NCBI RefSeq assembly: GCF_900102265.1
Contig: NZ_FNBH01000001.1
Coordinates: forward strand, 248,001 to 312,000
Direction of reading: 5' to 3'
DNA: 64,000 nt
Source of the DNA: Epilithonimonas hungarica
Lineage (GTDB): Bacteria > Bacteroidota > Bacteroidia > Flavobacteriales > Weeksellaceae
Shown: piece by piece, positions 9,161 through 17,672 of the stretch
Position numbering within the stretch: the stretch's first letter is position 1
Layout of the letters: each line of letters opens with the position of its first letter
Made by a program: the position numbers and the translations under genes
Notes under the pieces: model-generated
Told to the model about the DNA's origin: nothing
The model's database searches: none
The model's input: only the letters and a program-made list of their open reading frames with translations

Positions 9161-10873
9161 TTATTCATGGAACTTCACATCTCGGATGTTCAGAAAATGC
9201 GAGACATTACCTTTCCAATGGTTTTCTTCTATCGTAAAAGCAAGGTCAAAGGTCTTCGTTTTAAAATCTTCTGCAAATTGTCCAAATCGGAAACCTACAC
9301 ATTCTATGTTTCTTCCCGTGTTGGGTTGAGAGATATTAAATTTGAGATGAGAACTTTCCTTTCCCATCAATCTTACATAACCATTGACTTTTACATTTTT
9401 TAGAACCAAGATCGGTTTCATATTCTGGGGTCCGAAAGGTGCTAGTTTTCTATGGAAATTAATGAACTCTCTGTTAAGATCTTCGGGATTGACCACACTG
9501 TCCACATAAATGGTAGGCTCTTTCTGATGTTCCTGGATGTTATTTTTGACATAGTCTTCAAAACGTACCTTGAACTCGTCAAATTTCTCTTTCTCCATAG
9601 AAAGCCCTGCTGCGGCCTGATGCCCGCCAAATTTCATGAAAAGGTCAGAACAGAATTCCAAAGCTTTGTGAATGTCAAAATCAGAGACCGATCTCGCAGA
9701 GGCTACCAATTCTCCATTGTTTCCTTCTGTAAAAACCAAAGTCGGTTTGAAGTAATTTTCTATCAACCGGGAGGCTACGATACCAATTACGCCTTTGTTC
9801 CAGCTTGGATCATAAACGATTGTGGAAAAACGTTCGGTTTTTTGCAATTCCTCAACTTGATTCATCGCTGATTGTGTAATATTGATGTCCATTTCTCGAC
9901 GTTCATCATTCAGATTGATGATCTCATCTACAATTTGCTGCGCTTGTTTCAGATTGTCGGAGATCATAAGCTCCACAGATGCTTTTGCATGGGAGATTCT
10001 CCCAGCGGCATTTATTTTTGGAGCAATATCAAAAACGATATTCGAAATTTCAAAATGGGCCAATTTCTCTTCCGGGATCAAAAGTCTTAATCCGAATTTT
10101 CTCGTTTTTCTAAGAAACTTCAATCCTTGCTTTGCCAGAACTCGGTTTTCCCCGGTCATTGCAACAATATCAGATGCGATGCTGATTGCCAAAAGATCGG
10201 TCAACTCGAACAATTCACTTTCCGGAATTTTATAGATCGTATTAAGGCCCTGGCAAAGTTTGAAGCCAACGCCACATCCGCTTAATTCTTTATAAGGATA
10301 TCTGCAGTCTTTTCTTTTCGGGTCCAGAACCGCAATTGCTTTTGGAAGTTCATCTCCGGGTAAATGGTGGTCACATATAATGAAATCAACGCCCACAGAA
10401 TTGGCAAGGTCGATTTTATCGATAGATTTGATTCCGCAATCTAATGCAATGATCAATGAAAATCCATTCTCTTTGGCGAAATAGATTCCTTCGTCTGAAA
10501 TCCCGTAACCTTCAACGTTTCTGTCAGGGATGTAAAAATCAAGATATTTTTTATCGACGATCTTGCTCAGATACAGATGCATCAGCGCAACGGCTGTTGT
10601 TCCGTCTACATCATAATCTCCGTAAACTAATATTTTTTCTCCATTTTCTATGGCTGTTGCAATGCGTTCTACCGCTTTTTGCATGTCAGCCATCAGGAAA
10701 GGATTGTGGATGTCTGTGGCGTTTGGCTTGAAAAATTCGCGTGCTTTCTGATAGTTGTCGATTTCACGCATTACCAAGATTTTGGACTCTAAAGTTCCAA
10801 AACCAATAGAAGAAATCAATCCGTCAACAATCTCTTCATCAGGCTCGGGTTTATAGATCCATTTTTGACTCAT
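9161..10873 (-). CDS. recJ: Single-stranded-DNA-specific exonuclease RecJ
   Basis: RecJ degrades single-stranded DNA 5' to 3' in recombination and mismatch or base-excision repair. The 570-residue protein shows the DHH phosphoesterase motifs: GDYDVDGTTA (Asp86, Asp88, Asp90), LDCGI near 145, and CDHHLPG with the DHH triad at 168-170. The DHHA1 domain carries KFGGHQAAAGLS near 430, and an OB-like domain follows. Length and order match the family. Start ATG at 10873 is only 5 nt from a TAnnTTTG promoter box, so the mRNA is probably leaderless or nearly so. The gene shares its terminator with the converging LRR gene. Confidence 0.96.
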   Translation of the reverse strand: MSQKWIYKPEPDEEIVDGLISSIGFGTLESKILVMREIDNYQKAREFFKPNATDIHNPFLMADMQKAVERIATAIENGEKILVYGDYDVDGTTAVALMHLYLSKIVDKKYLDFYIPDRNVEGYGISDEGIYFAKENGFSLIIALDCGIKSIDKIDLANSVGVDFIICDHHLPGDELPKAIAVLDPKRKDCRYPYKELSGCGVGFKLCQGLNTIYKIPESELFELTDLLAISIASDIVAMTGENRVLAKQGLKFLRKTRKFGLRLLIPEEKLAHFEISNIVFDIAPKINAAGRISHAKASVELMISDNLKQAQQIVDEIINLNDERREMDINITQSAMNQVEELQKTERFSTIVYDPSWNKGVIGIVASRLIENYFKPTLVFTEGNNGELVASARSVSDFDIHKALEFCSDLFMKFGGHQAAAGLSMEKEKFDEFKVRFEDYVKNNIQEHQKEPTIYVDSVVNPEDLNREFINFHRKLAPFGPQNMKPILVLKNVKVNGYVRLMGKESSHLKFNISQPNTGRNIECVGFRFGQFAEDFKTKTFDLAFTIEENHWKGNVSHFLNIRDVKFHE

Positions 10874-10878
10874 AGTTA

Positions 10879-10886
10879 CAAAAGTA
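10879..10886 (-). promoter_or_regulatory. -7 box for recJ, leaderless arrangement
   Basis: TACTTTTG on the minus strand, a match to TAnnTTTG, with only 5 nt between the box and the recJ ATG. With a usual distance of about 4-8 nt from the box to the start of transcription, the transcript would begin at or next to the start codon. Confidence 0.6.
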
Positions 10887-10912
10887 AAGAAAAAAAACGG
10901 CTTTGGGAAATT

Positions 10913-10945
10913 AAAACGACTGCTAAATATTCAGCAACCGTTTTT
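10913..10945 (-). terminator. Terminator of the T9SS protein gene
   Basis: Reading the minus strand, AAACGGTTGCT pairs with AGCAGTCGTTT (11 bp including two G-T pairs) across an 8-nt loop, and the pairing runs into a T-rich stretch. It lies just past the stop of the 10966-11865 gene and upstream of recJ. Confidence 0.6.
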
Positions 10946-10965
10946 AAAACTTAAAGAATTTTAGT

Positions 10966-11865
10966 TTATTCTTTGATGATTTTTTTAGTTTCGATTCCGG
11001 AATCAGTTTCTATGGAGATCAGATAATTTCCTTTTGGAAATGTAGAAATATCAATTTTTGACAAATTAGCATTTTCCGTTTTAATCAATGAACCTGATGC
11101 ATTATATAATTTGACAGATTTAATAATTTCATTAGATTTAATATTGATAAAATTGGAAGTTGGATTTGGAAAGATATTAATCTGAGTTTTGCTGATGTCA
11201 GAAACCGAAAGCTGGTCCATATCTTTGATAATGATATTATCGACAACAAAACCACTGCCATCATTATCGAATTCAAAATTTAAATCATTCGCTCTTACGA
11301 CTTTGGGTCCTAGAGTAGAAGTATGGACTAATTGACCATCAAGATAATATTTTACATTTTTTTCTGTGACGTGATCGATTTCAATTCTTAGATTATACCA
11401 TTTTTCAGGAGTCCAGTTTCCGAGGTCTAAGAAATTGACGTCACTGTCAGCATATAGTTTACCACTATACATAAAATTAAATCCGCCAGCCCAGGAATAA
11501 TTCCCATTATTGTTATAGTATAATGACAACATATAATAATCTGAGCTATTCAATTTCTCCAACTTCACATCTGCGGAAACAGATAGTCTGTTATATTCTG
11601 GTATTTTTTTGAAAAGAAAGGAAAAATTTTCAGTATAATTACCGGTGCTGGTTACTTCAACAGAATTATTTCCATCAGATGCTTTTCCGGTAACGACTTT
11701 GAAATTGTTGTTCGGAACATTATCTGTTTTCACGGTCCATTCTTTTTGCCCCACAACTGTTCCAAGAGTGTAACCTTCAGAAGGTTCGAAAGAAATCTTC
11801 TGTTGACCAAAACTCAAAGCTGAAAGTAAAGCGGTTGCTAAAAAAGATAATAAAGTTTTCTTCAT
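10966..11865 (-). CDS. Secreted T9SS protein with LamG-like fold
   Basis: A 299-residue exported protein. Signal peptide MKKTLLSFLATALLSALSFG, then a beta-rich region (about 22-205) with features of concanavalin/LamG jelly rolls: GYTLGTVVGQKEW at the start, strands such as NLRIEIDHVTEKNVKYYLDG, and VVDNIIIKD at the end. Residues about 220-299 are a T9SS type A sorting domain (INIFPNPTSNFINIKS ... TKKIIKE). It is probably released or bound at the cell surface. The substrate is unknown; LamG-like folds often bind carbohydrate, but no catalytic residues can be named. It has its own terminator and no close operon partner. Confidence 0.85.
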   Translation of the reverse strand: MKKTLLSFLATALLSALSFGQQKISFEPSEGYTLGTVVGQKEWTVKTDNVPNNNFKVVTGKASDGNNSVEVTSTGNYTENFSFLFKKIPEYNRLSVSADVKLEKLNSSDYYMLSLYYNNNGNYSWAGGFNFMYSGKLYADSDVNFLDLGNWTPEKWYNLRIEIDHVTEKNVKYYLDGQLVHTSTLGPKVVRANDLNFEFDNDGSGFVVDNIIIKDMDQLSVSDISKTQINIFPNPTSNFINIKSNEIIKSVKLYNASGSLIKTENANLSKIDISTFPKGNYLISIETDSGIETKKIIKE

Positions 11866-11925
11866 AGATCAAATTAAAAGGGAAGCGAATTTAGAAAAAT
11901 ATTCTTATTAATCGTCTTAAAATCA

Positions 11926-11958
11926 ATAAAAAAACCTTCCGAAAAATTCGAAAGGTTT
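11926..11958 (-). terminator. Terminator after catalase gene
   Basis: On the minus strand AAACCTT...TTCG pairs with CGAA...AAGGTTT, with one mismatch in the middle, followed by a run of T. It lies 23 nt past the catalase stop codon. Confidence 0.8.
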
Positions 11959-11980
11959 CTATTGCATATGATATTTAATT

Positions 11981-13471
11981 CTATTTTGCGTGATTCATCG
12001 CATTAGCGTCAATGTTAACCCCAAGTCCTTGTGCGACTCTCATTCCTAGCTCAATATTTGCTCGGAAGAAATGACAAAGCTGGCGATTGATGATCTCGTC
12101 TCGTTTTGGACCATCGATTCCGCTCATATGTCCAACGATGTTATTTACCAAAGCTGTTCTGTCTTCCTGATTCAAAGCTTTTGTATAGAATAATCCAGGT
12201 TGTGTATAATGGTCATCATCATTTTGATTTCTGTCGTAATTTGCAACATGAGAATGATCCAGGTCGTATTCCAGATTTTTATAAGATTCTGTTGGTTCTA
12301 CATCACTGAAGCTGTTTGGATAGTAATTTGGCTTGTCTCCATAATCAGAATCATCTGCCATGAAGCCTCCTCTTTGGAAATTATTGACAGCAAAAGGACA
12401 TTTGTTAACTTCCAGCTGATGAGAGTTGACACCAACTCTGTATCGGTGGGCATCAGCATAAGAGAAAAGTCTTCCCTGCAACATTTTATCCGGAGAAAAA
12501 CTGATACCGTCAACCAAATGACTTGGTGCAAAAGCCGATTGCTCTACGTGAACGAAATAATTTCTCGGAACTTCATTCAGTTCCATTACACCAACTTCCT
12601 GTAATGGAAATTCGTCCTGAAACCATACTTTAGTCACATCAAACGGGTTCCAACGCCATTCTTTGGCCTGTTGTTCAGTCATAGTCTGGATGTAAAGTGT
12701 CCATTTTGGAAAGTCTCCCTTTTCAATAGCATTCACCAGATCTTCCTGAGAAAAATCTGGATTTTCACCTTTCATTTTTGTCGCTTCGTCGTCAGAAAAA
12801 TTCTTGATGCCCTGTTGCGTCTTGAAATGGAATTTCACCCAAGTTCTCTCATTTTTATCGTTAATCATAGAAAAAGTGTGAGAACCAAATCCGTGCATAT
12901 GCCTGTATCCGTGTGGAGTTCCTCTATCTGACATTAATATTAAAACCTGATGAAGAGATTCAGGATTCAAGGACCAGAAATCCCACATCATGGTTTTGCT
13001 TTTCAGATTGGTTTTCGGAACACGTTTTTGAGTGTGGATGAAATCCGGGAATTTTTTTGCATCCTTAATAAAAAAGACCGGTGTGTTGTTTCCAACCAAA
13101 TCCCAATTTCCGTCTTCTGTATAGAATTTCAAAGCGAAACCTCTTGGGTCTCTTTCTGTATCGGCACTTCCCATTTCTCCACCTACTGTAGAAAACCGGG
13201 CAAACATTTTACAAGAATTCCCGACTTTGGAGAAAAGCTTGGCTCTCGTATATTGACTAATATCGTGCGTCACGGTAAAAGTTCCATATGCGCCAGAACC
13301 TTTTGCATGAACAATTCTTTCAGGAATTCTTTCTCTTACAAAGTGGGCAAGATTCTCCTGAAGAACAAAATCCTGTAACAAAACCGGGCCCCTTGGTCCG
13401 ACAGTTTGTGAATCCTGATGCTCATAATATGGTGAGCCAACGGAATTTGTGAGTTTTTTCTTGTTTTCCAT
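11981..13471 (-). CDS. katA: Heme catalase
   Basis: Monofunctional heme catalase that breaks hydrogen peroxide into water and oxygen in the cytoplasm. With 496 residues it belongs to the small-subunit class. The distal His55 sits in ERIVHAKGSGAYG, the catalytic Asn129 in GNNTPVFFIKD, and the proximal heme-ligand Tyr in RLFSYADAHRYR. The start ATG at 13471 gives MENKKKLTNS. The gene is divergent from an OxyR regulator across a 113-bp gap, the classical arrangement for peroxide-induced control. Its own terminator follows. Confidence 0.96.
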   Translation of the reverse strand: MENKKKLTNSVGSPYYEHQDSQTVGPRGPVLLQDFVLQENLAHFVRERIPERIVHAKGSGAYGTFTVTHDISQYTRAKLFSKVGNSCKMFARFSTVGGEMGSADTERDPRGFALKFYTEDGNWDLVGNNTPVFFIKDAKKFPDFIHTQKRVPKTNLKSKTMMWDFWSLNPESLHQVLILMSDRGTPHGYRHMHGFGSHTFSMINDKNERTWVKFHFKTQQGIKNFSDDEATKMKGENPDFSQEDLVNAIEKGDFPKWTLYIQTMTEQQAKEWRWNPFDVTKVWFQDEFPLQEVGVMELNEVPRNYFVHVEQSAFAPSHLVDGISFSPDKMLQGRLFSYADAHRYRVGVNSHQLEVNKCPFAVNNFQRGGFMADDSDYGDKPNYYPNSFSDVEPTESYKNLEYDLDHSHVANYDRNQNDDDHYTQPGLFYTKALNQEDRTALVNNIVGHMSGIDGPKRDEIINRQLCHFFRANIELGMRVAQGLGVNIDANAMNHAK

Positions 13472-13551
13472 ATTTCAGATTTTATGATTTAATTCATTAA
13501 TTGAGATGCTAAATTCGATAAAAAAACTTATTTATGAAACAAATTAATAAG

Positions 13552-13559
13552 TATATTTG
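13552..13559 (+). promoter_or_regulatory. -7 box for oxyR
   Basis: TATATTTG matches TAnnTTTG, 25 nt before the GTG start of oxyR, inside the 113-bp divergent region shared with catalase. OxyR sites are expected here but I cannot define one with confidence. Confidence 0.55.
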
Positions 13560-13584
13560 TAATAGATAAAATTAATTAGAAATC

Positions 13585-14538
13585 GTGAATATCCAACAAC
13601 TAGAATATCTAATTGCAGTAGATAAATATAAGCATTTTGGTAAAGCTGCGCAAGCTTGTTTTATCACCCAACCTACGCTTAGCGCAATGATCCAGAAATT
13701 TGAAGACGAGCTTGACGTAAAGGTTTTTGATAGAACAACGCACCCGATCAGAACCACAGATGCAGGCGCTGAAATCATCAAGGAAGCTCAGAAAGTCATC
13801 GATTCTGTAAATGAACTGAAGAATAAGGCTAATTTCCTTAACAACATCCTTGCAGGTAAGCTGAATCTCGGAATTATTCCGACAGTTTCAAGTTATATTC
13901 TTCCAAACGAGATTTTCAAATTCCTTCAAAATAATCCTCAGATCGAACTGAATATCAAGGAAATGACGACCGAAAGCATCATCAAGTCCTTGAAATCTGG
14001 TGAACTGGATGCCGGGATTATTTCTACACCCTATTCTGCAGCAGACGAGTTTTATCAGGATTTTCTTTTCAATGAGGAATTAATGCTCTATTCAGCAAAT
14101 CAGGAAGCTGGTGTTAAAAAAGACTGTTTCGTTGTTCCGGAAGACATTGATGTGGACAAAGTCTGGCTTTTGGAAGAAGGAAATTGCCTTAGAACTCAGT
14201 TTGAAAATATTTGCCACCTGAAAGAGAATTCTTTGAAACCAAATAACTTAGAGTTTTTGGCCTCCAACATCAATACATTAATTCAGATGGTTGATAAAGT
14301 GGGTGGAATTACCATTCTGCCGGAAATGGGAGTTGAACAATTATCTTCTGAACAGAAACAAAAAGTTTCCAGATTTATTAAACCGTTTCCTTTCAGAGAG
14401 ATCAGTTTGATCTATTATAAACCAACTTATAAACAAAAAATCATTGATGAATTAATTTCGGAAATTAGAGGGTCTATGTCGCAAAGGCTTAATTATTATA
14501 AGGATTCTGAAAAGTATGTCAGCATCAAGCCTGAATAA
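13585..14538 (+). CDS. oxyR: Hydrogen-peroxide-sensing LysR regulator OxyR
   Basis: LysR-family transcription factor of 317 residues. The N-terminal winged helix-turn-helix (residues 1-60) contains FGKAAQACFITQPTLSAMI. The effector domain has two cysteines nine residues apart, Cys201 and Cys210, in GNCLRTQFENIC, matching the redox-active pair Cys199/Cys208 of E. coli OxyR. This motif and the divergent catalase gene make peroxide sensing by disulfide formation very likely. The start codon is GTG at 13585; no ATG precedes it and the first residues NIQQLEYL fit the family exactly. Confidence 0.93.
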   Translation: MNIQQLEYLIAVDKYKHFGKAAQACFITQPTLSAMIQKFEDELDVKVFDRTTHPIRTTDAGAEIIKEAQKVIDSVNELKNKANFLNNILAGKLNLGIIPTVSSYILPNEIFKFLQNNPQIELNIKEMTTESIIKSLKSGELDAGIISTPYSAADEFYQDFLFNEELMLYSANQEAGVKKDCFVVPEDIDVDKVWLLEEGNCLRTQFENICHLKENSLKPNNLEFLASNINTLIQMVDKVGGITILPEMGVEQLSSEQKQKVSRFIKPFPFREISLIYYKPTYKQKIIDELISEIRGSMSQRLNYYKDSEKYVSIKPE

Positions 14539-14565
14539 ATTCATACCTAATTAATAGGAATTGAT

Positions 14566-14596
14566 TTTGAAATCTAAAAAATAGTATGTATTTTTG
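14566..14596 (+). promoter_or_regulatory. Promoter of metK leader
   Basis: TTTG at 14566-14569 and TATTTTTG at 14589-14596 are separated by 19 nt, close to the Bacteroidota consensus TTTG-N19-21-TAnnTTTG. Transcription would start near 14601-14604, just before the riboswitch. Confidence 0.65.
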
Positions 14597-14611
14597 CGGT
14601 CGAATTTTGAA

Positions 14612-14668
14612 TAAAGGAGGAGAACTTTGACTGATTGCAACCTCAATAAAAAATGCTAAAACAGATTT
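14612..14668 (+). promoter_or_regulatory. SAM-II-type riboswitch upstream of metK
   Basis: The leader matches the SAM-II aptamer layout. A P1 stem is formed by GAGG (14617-14620) and CCTC (14641-14644). The loop contains CTTTGAC and the conserved TTGCAA (14635-14640). The 3' part AATGCTAAAAC (14652-14662) corresponds to the conserved GCTAAAA strand that forms the pseudoknot. Family and position agree: it precedes S-adenosylmethionine synthetase, whose product is the ligand. It should lower metK expression when SAM is abundant; in SAM-II this usually acts on translation initiation. Identification is by eye against remembered consensus, so the exact ends are uncertain. Confidence 0.75.
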
Positions 14669-14739
14669 TTCTCTTTTAGTTCCTTTTTACAATCGTCATT
14701 TTTTAGACTTCGAAATATAAAATACAAAAGGAATAATTT

Positions 14740-16020
14740 ATGTCTTATTTATTTACGTCCGAATCAGTTTCTGAAGGACATCCGGATAAAATCGCTGATC
14801 AGATATCTGACGCGCTTATCGATCATTTCTTAGCATACGATAAAAACTCAAAAGTAGCTTGCGAAACTTTGGTTACCACTGGTCAGGTTGTTTTGGCAGG
14901 TGAGGTGAAATCTGAGGCTTATCTTGATGTTCAGCATATCGCTAGGAATGTGATCAACAAGATCGGTTACACAAAAAGCGAATATATGTTCAACGGTGAT
15001 TCTTGTGGTGTCATTTCTGCAATCCACGAGCAATCTCCAGATATCAACCAAGGTGTTGACAGAACATTGGACGAAACCGATTTCGAAACCAGAGCTAATG
15101 CTCAAGGAGCCGGAGACCAGGGGATGATGTTCGGTTATGCAACCAATGAAACTGAGAATTATATGCCTTTGGCTTTGGATCTTGCTCATCAGATCCTGAA
15201 AGAATTAGCTGATCTAAGACGAGAAGGAAACGCTATTCCTTACCTTCGTCCAGATGCAAAATCTCAGGTGACAATTGAATATTCCGACGATCACAAGCCG
15301 GTAAGGATCGATAGCATTGTAGTTTCTACACAGCACGACGATTTCGGGAGTGAAGATGCAATGTTGGCGAAGATCAAAAAAGATATTATAGAGATCTTGA
15401 TTCCCAAGGTGAAGGCTAAGCAAAAACCCGAGATTCAGGAATTGTTCAATGGTGATATCAAATATCATATCAACCCGACTGGAAAATTTGTGATCGGTGG
15501 CCCTCACGGAGATACTGGTTTGACAGGAAGAAAGATCATCGTTGATACCTATGGAGGAAAAGGAGCTCACGGAGGTGGTGCATTCTCAGGAAAAGATCCT
15601 TCTAAAGTTGATAGAAGTGCTGCTTATGCAACAAGACACATTGCGAAAAACTTAGTTGCAGCTGGTGTAGCGGATGAGGTTTTGGTGCAGGTCTCTTATG
15701 CGATCGGTGTTGCTGAGCCTTGTGGACTTTATATCAATACTTATGGAACTTCAAAAGTTGGAATCAATGATGGGGAATTAGCTAAGAAAGTTCAGCAATT
15801 ATTTGATCTTAGACCGTATGCTGTTGAGAAAAACCTTAAATTGAGAAATCCGATCTATTTGGAAACTGCAGCTTACGGACATATGGGCAAAGATTATTAC
15901 GTAGCTGATAAAACCTTTAACAAAGGACAGAAAAATGAATTAACTTTGAAAGATCTGGAATTTTTCACTTGGGAGAAACTTGATCGGGTAGATGATATCA
16001 AGAAAGAATTCGGGTTGTAA
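14740..16020 (+). CDS. metK: S-adenosylmethionine synthetase
   Basis: MetK makes S-adenosylmethionine from methionine and ATP in the cytoplasm. The 426-residue protein has the N-terminal [15 protein letters not shown] signature with the ATP-contacting His, the [12 protein letters not shown] hexapeptide region near residue 127, and the glycine-rich P-loop-like [16 protein letters not shown] near 285. It is slightly longer than the E. coli enzyme, as usual in Bacteroidota. A SAM-II-type leader lies 72 nt upstream, and a terminator follows the stop. Confidence 0.97.
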   Translation: MSYLFTSESVSEGHPDKIADQISDALIDHFLAYDKNSKVACETLVTTGQVVLAGEVKSEAYLDVQHIARNVINKIGYTKSEYMFNGDSCGVISAIHEQSPDINQGVDRTLDETDFETRANAQGAGDQGMMFGYATNETENYMPLALDLAHQILKELADLRREGNAIPYLRPDAKSQVTIEYSDDHKPVRIDSIVVSTQHDDFGSEDAMLAKIKKDIIEILIPKVKAKQKPEIQELFNGDIKYHINPTGKFVIGGPHGDTGLTGRKIIVDTYGGKGAHGGGAFSGKDPSKVDRSAAYATRHIAKNLVAAGVADEVLVQVSYAIGVAEPCGLYINTYGTSKVGINDGELAKKVQQLFDLRPYAVEKNLKLRNPIYLETAAYGHMGKDYYVADKTFNKGQKNELTLKDLEFFTWEKLDRVDDIKKEFGL

Positions 16021-16044
16021 GACCCAAAATTTTTAGAAATCTTG

Positions 16045-16078
16045 AAACTGCTTTGTCTTTGGATGAAGCAGTTTTTTT
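16045..16078 (+). terminator. Terminator after metK
   Basis: AAACTGCTT (16045-16053) pairs with AAGCAGTTT (16066-16074), 12-nt loop, followed by a T run. Lies 25 nt past the metK stop. Confidence 0.85.
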
Positions 16079-16105
16079 AAATTTGAACTTTAAGATCCAA
16101 ACAGA

Positions 16106-16579
16106 ATGAAATCAATTATCTATTCTATATTTTTTGTGCTCTTCTTTTCTAGTACAATGAAATCACAGTTGACGATGCACAAATTCATAAACGTAGGCTA
16201 TGTCTATCAAAACCAAAGTTTTGGAGAGATTGGTGGAAAGTTGCTTTTCTTGAAGACCGATGACGTGCTTTTCAGAGTTGGGGCTTCAGCTCTAATGGGT
16301 TCAACCAACAGTAAGTTTTCAATAATGCCAAAAGTAAACGCTGATTTCTTACTGAATTTCCAAAAGAACGTCGATTTTTATCATGCCCATTATTTTATTT
16401 TGGGAGCAGAAGCAACGAATAAATATATTGCACCAAAGGCTGGTTTTAGCCTTTTTGGGGTTTTGGACTTGACCGGCGGATATGGATTTTCAATTGATAA
16501 AGACGGAATAAATGGTAAGGAACTGAAAGGGCTTAATATCAATTTCACAATAAATATCCCATTGGTTGTGATAAAATGA
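16106..16579 (+). CDS. Exported protein of unknown function, possibly beta-rich
   Basis: A 157-residue protein with a signal peptide (MKSIIYSIFFVLFFSSTMKSQ). The mature part has alternating hydrophobic strands and ends ...LNINFTINIPLVVIK, which resembles the end of a small outer-membrane beta-barrel, but the length is short and no family is recognised. Positions such as VGYVYQNQSFGEIGGKL and FILGAEATNKYIAPKAGF fit transmembrane-barrel hairpins. It stands alone after the metK terminator. Start ATG at 16106. Confidence 0.65.
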   Translation: MKSIIYSIFFVLFFSSTMKSQLTMHKFINVGYVYQNQSFGEIGGKLLFLKTDDVLFRVGASALMGSTNSKFSIMPKVNADFLLNFQKNVDFYHAHYFILGAEATNKYIAPKAGFSLFGVLDLTGGYGFSIDKDGINGKELKGLNINFTINIPLVVIK

Positions 16580-16737
16580 TTTAACTTTTCAAAATTATTT
16601 GAATCAAATTAAAGAAAAATGAAAGTTTAACAATTCATTAACATTTCGTTTTAAGTTTTTTATTATTTTTACAAACCTAAATTAAGCGTATAGAATAAAT
16701 TTACTTCAAAAAAATAAAATAGATCGAATCTCCGCAA

Positions 16738-16759
16738 ATTAATTATTTCTATAATTAAT
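16738..16759. repeat. Short inverted repeat upstream of ECF sigma gene
   Basis: ATTAATTAT and ATAATTAAT form a perfect 9-bp palindrome with a 4-nt spacer, 37 nt before the ATG at 16796. It could be an operator or simply reflect the AT-rich gap. The rest of the 16580-16795 gap is A/T-rich with no other feature that I see. Confidence 0.35.
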
Positions 16760-16795
16760 ATTTGGTTGGGTTCTATACTTAATGAAGTAAAAGTT

Positions 16796-17386
16796 ATGAA
16801 AACGCAAACTGATAGCCAGCTGATTTTACAATATCAAAATGGTGATGAAAATTCACTTTCTTATTTGATAAACAGGCACAAGAAGGATCTTTTCAATTTT
16901 ATCTATTATAAATTGATGGATGAGGATCTTTCAAATGATATCTTCCAAGACACATTCATAAAAATAATTGTAACTCTCAAAGAGGGACGTTACAAAGAAG
17001 AAAACAAGTTTATTCTTTGGGCAAAACGAATTGCCCATAACTTGATAATTGCCCATTACAGATTACAGTCTAAAAATATCAAGATATCTGAAACGTCTTT
17101 TGAAAATGAAGAATTCTCTATTTTTGATATCATAAAAGAGCCTGAAAATAATATTGAGGATAAATTGATTGATAATCAAATTAATGAAGACCTTCTAAAG
17201 ATGCTGGTAATGCTACCTGATAACCAGCAGGAGGTTATCAAATTGAGATTTTTTGACGGATTAAGCTTCAAAGAGATTGCGGACCATACAGATACAAGTA
17301 TCAATACCACTTTGGGCAGAGTGAGATATGCGCTGATCAATCTTAGAAAAATAATGGAAGAGCATAAAATTATTTTGACAAAATAA
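16796..17386 (+). CDS. ECF-type RNA polymerase sigma factor
   Basis: Alternative sigma factor of the extracytoplasmic-function class, 196 residues from the ATG at 16796 (MKTQTDSQLILQYQNGD). Region 2 covers LINRHKKDLFNFIYYKL and LSNDIFQDTFIKI, the core-binding and -10 recognition helices. Region 4 is QQEVIKLRFFDGLSFKEIAD followed by the helix-turn-helix SINTTLGRVRYALINLRK. An earlier in-frame start at 16766 adds ten residues that do not fit the family. No anti-sigma gene is adjacent. Instead a 45-codon basic ORF follows 44 nt downstream, so control must come from elsewhere or from that small protein. Confidence 0.92.
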   Translation: MKTQTDSQLILQYQNGDENSLSYLINRHKKDLFNFIYYKLMDEDLSNDIFQDTFIKIIVTLKEGRYKEENKFILWAKRIAHNLIIAHYRLQSKNIKISETSFENEEFSIFDIIKEPENNIEDKLIDNQINEDLLKMLVMLPDNQQEVIKLRFFDGLSFKEIADHTDTSINTTLGRVRYALINLRKIMEEHKIILTK

Positions 17387-17430
17387 TAATAAAGTTTTTT
17401 TTTTGGCGTTATTCTTGTAAAAGTCTGCCT

Positions 17431-17568
17431 ATGAAAAAAAACGACACCTTAACTAAAAAAGCTTTGATGCCTAAAAAAGAAATAATTGATTTTTTATTGA
17501 ATTATTCCAAGAATATTCAGACACTGAAAACTAAAAACAGAAAAGCTATTTTGGTTTCGAAAAATTAA
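17431..17568 (+). CDS. Small basic protein of 45 residues
   Basis: An ATG-initiated ORF of 45 codons starting MKKNDTLTKKALMPKKE. It is lysine-rich with an amphipathic middle (EIIDFLLNYSKNIQTLK) and ends KAILVSKN. It lies 44 nt after the ECF sigma factor gene, on the same strand. The helix-like sequence and Bacteroidota-type initiation context (A-rich, no Shine-Dalgarno) suggest a real small gene. Function unknown; an accessory or anti-sigma role is only a guess from position. Confidence 0.5.
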   Translation: MKKNDTLTKKALMPKKEIIDFLLNYSKNIQTLKTKNRKAILVSKN

Positions 17569-17631
17569 AGTTTTTTAGATTTTAATAATTGATTTATGAT
17601 TTGAACTTTCCTACGTGGATCAGAAAATGAT

Positions 17632-17639
17632 TAGATTTG
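17632..17639 (+). promoter_or_regulatory. -7 box for yjjG-like gene, leaderless arrangement
   Basis: TAGATTTG matches TAnnTTTG and ends 6 nt before the ATG at 17646, so the transcript likely starts at or beside the start codon. Confidence 0.55.
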
Positions 17640-17672
17640 TGCCTTATGAAAAACATAAGGCACATTTTTTTT
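17639..17672 (+). other. Terminator-like hairpin over a start codon
   Basis: GTGCCTTATG (17639-17648) and CATAAGGCAC (17654-17663) form a perfect 10-bp stem with an AAAAA loop, directly followed by ATTTTTTTT. The ATG of the next gene is the last three bases of the left arm. It has the form of an intrinsic terminator but lies at the very 5' end of the coding region. Confidence 0.6.

Noticed and set aside
12950-13378. A 142-codon plus-strand frame inside catalase
   Set aside because: Antisense shadow of the catalase reading frame with no promoter or family motif.
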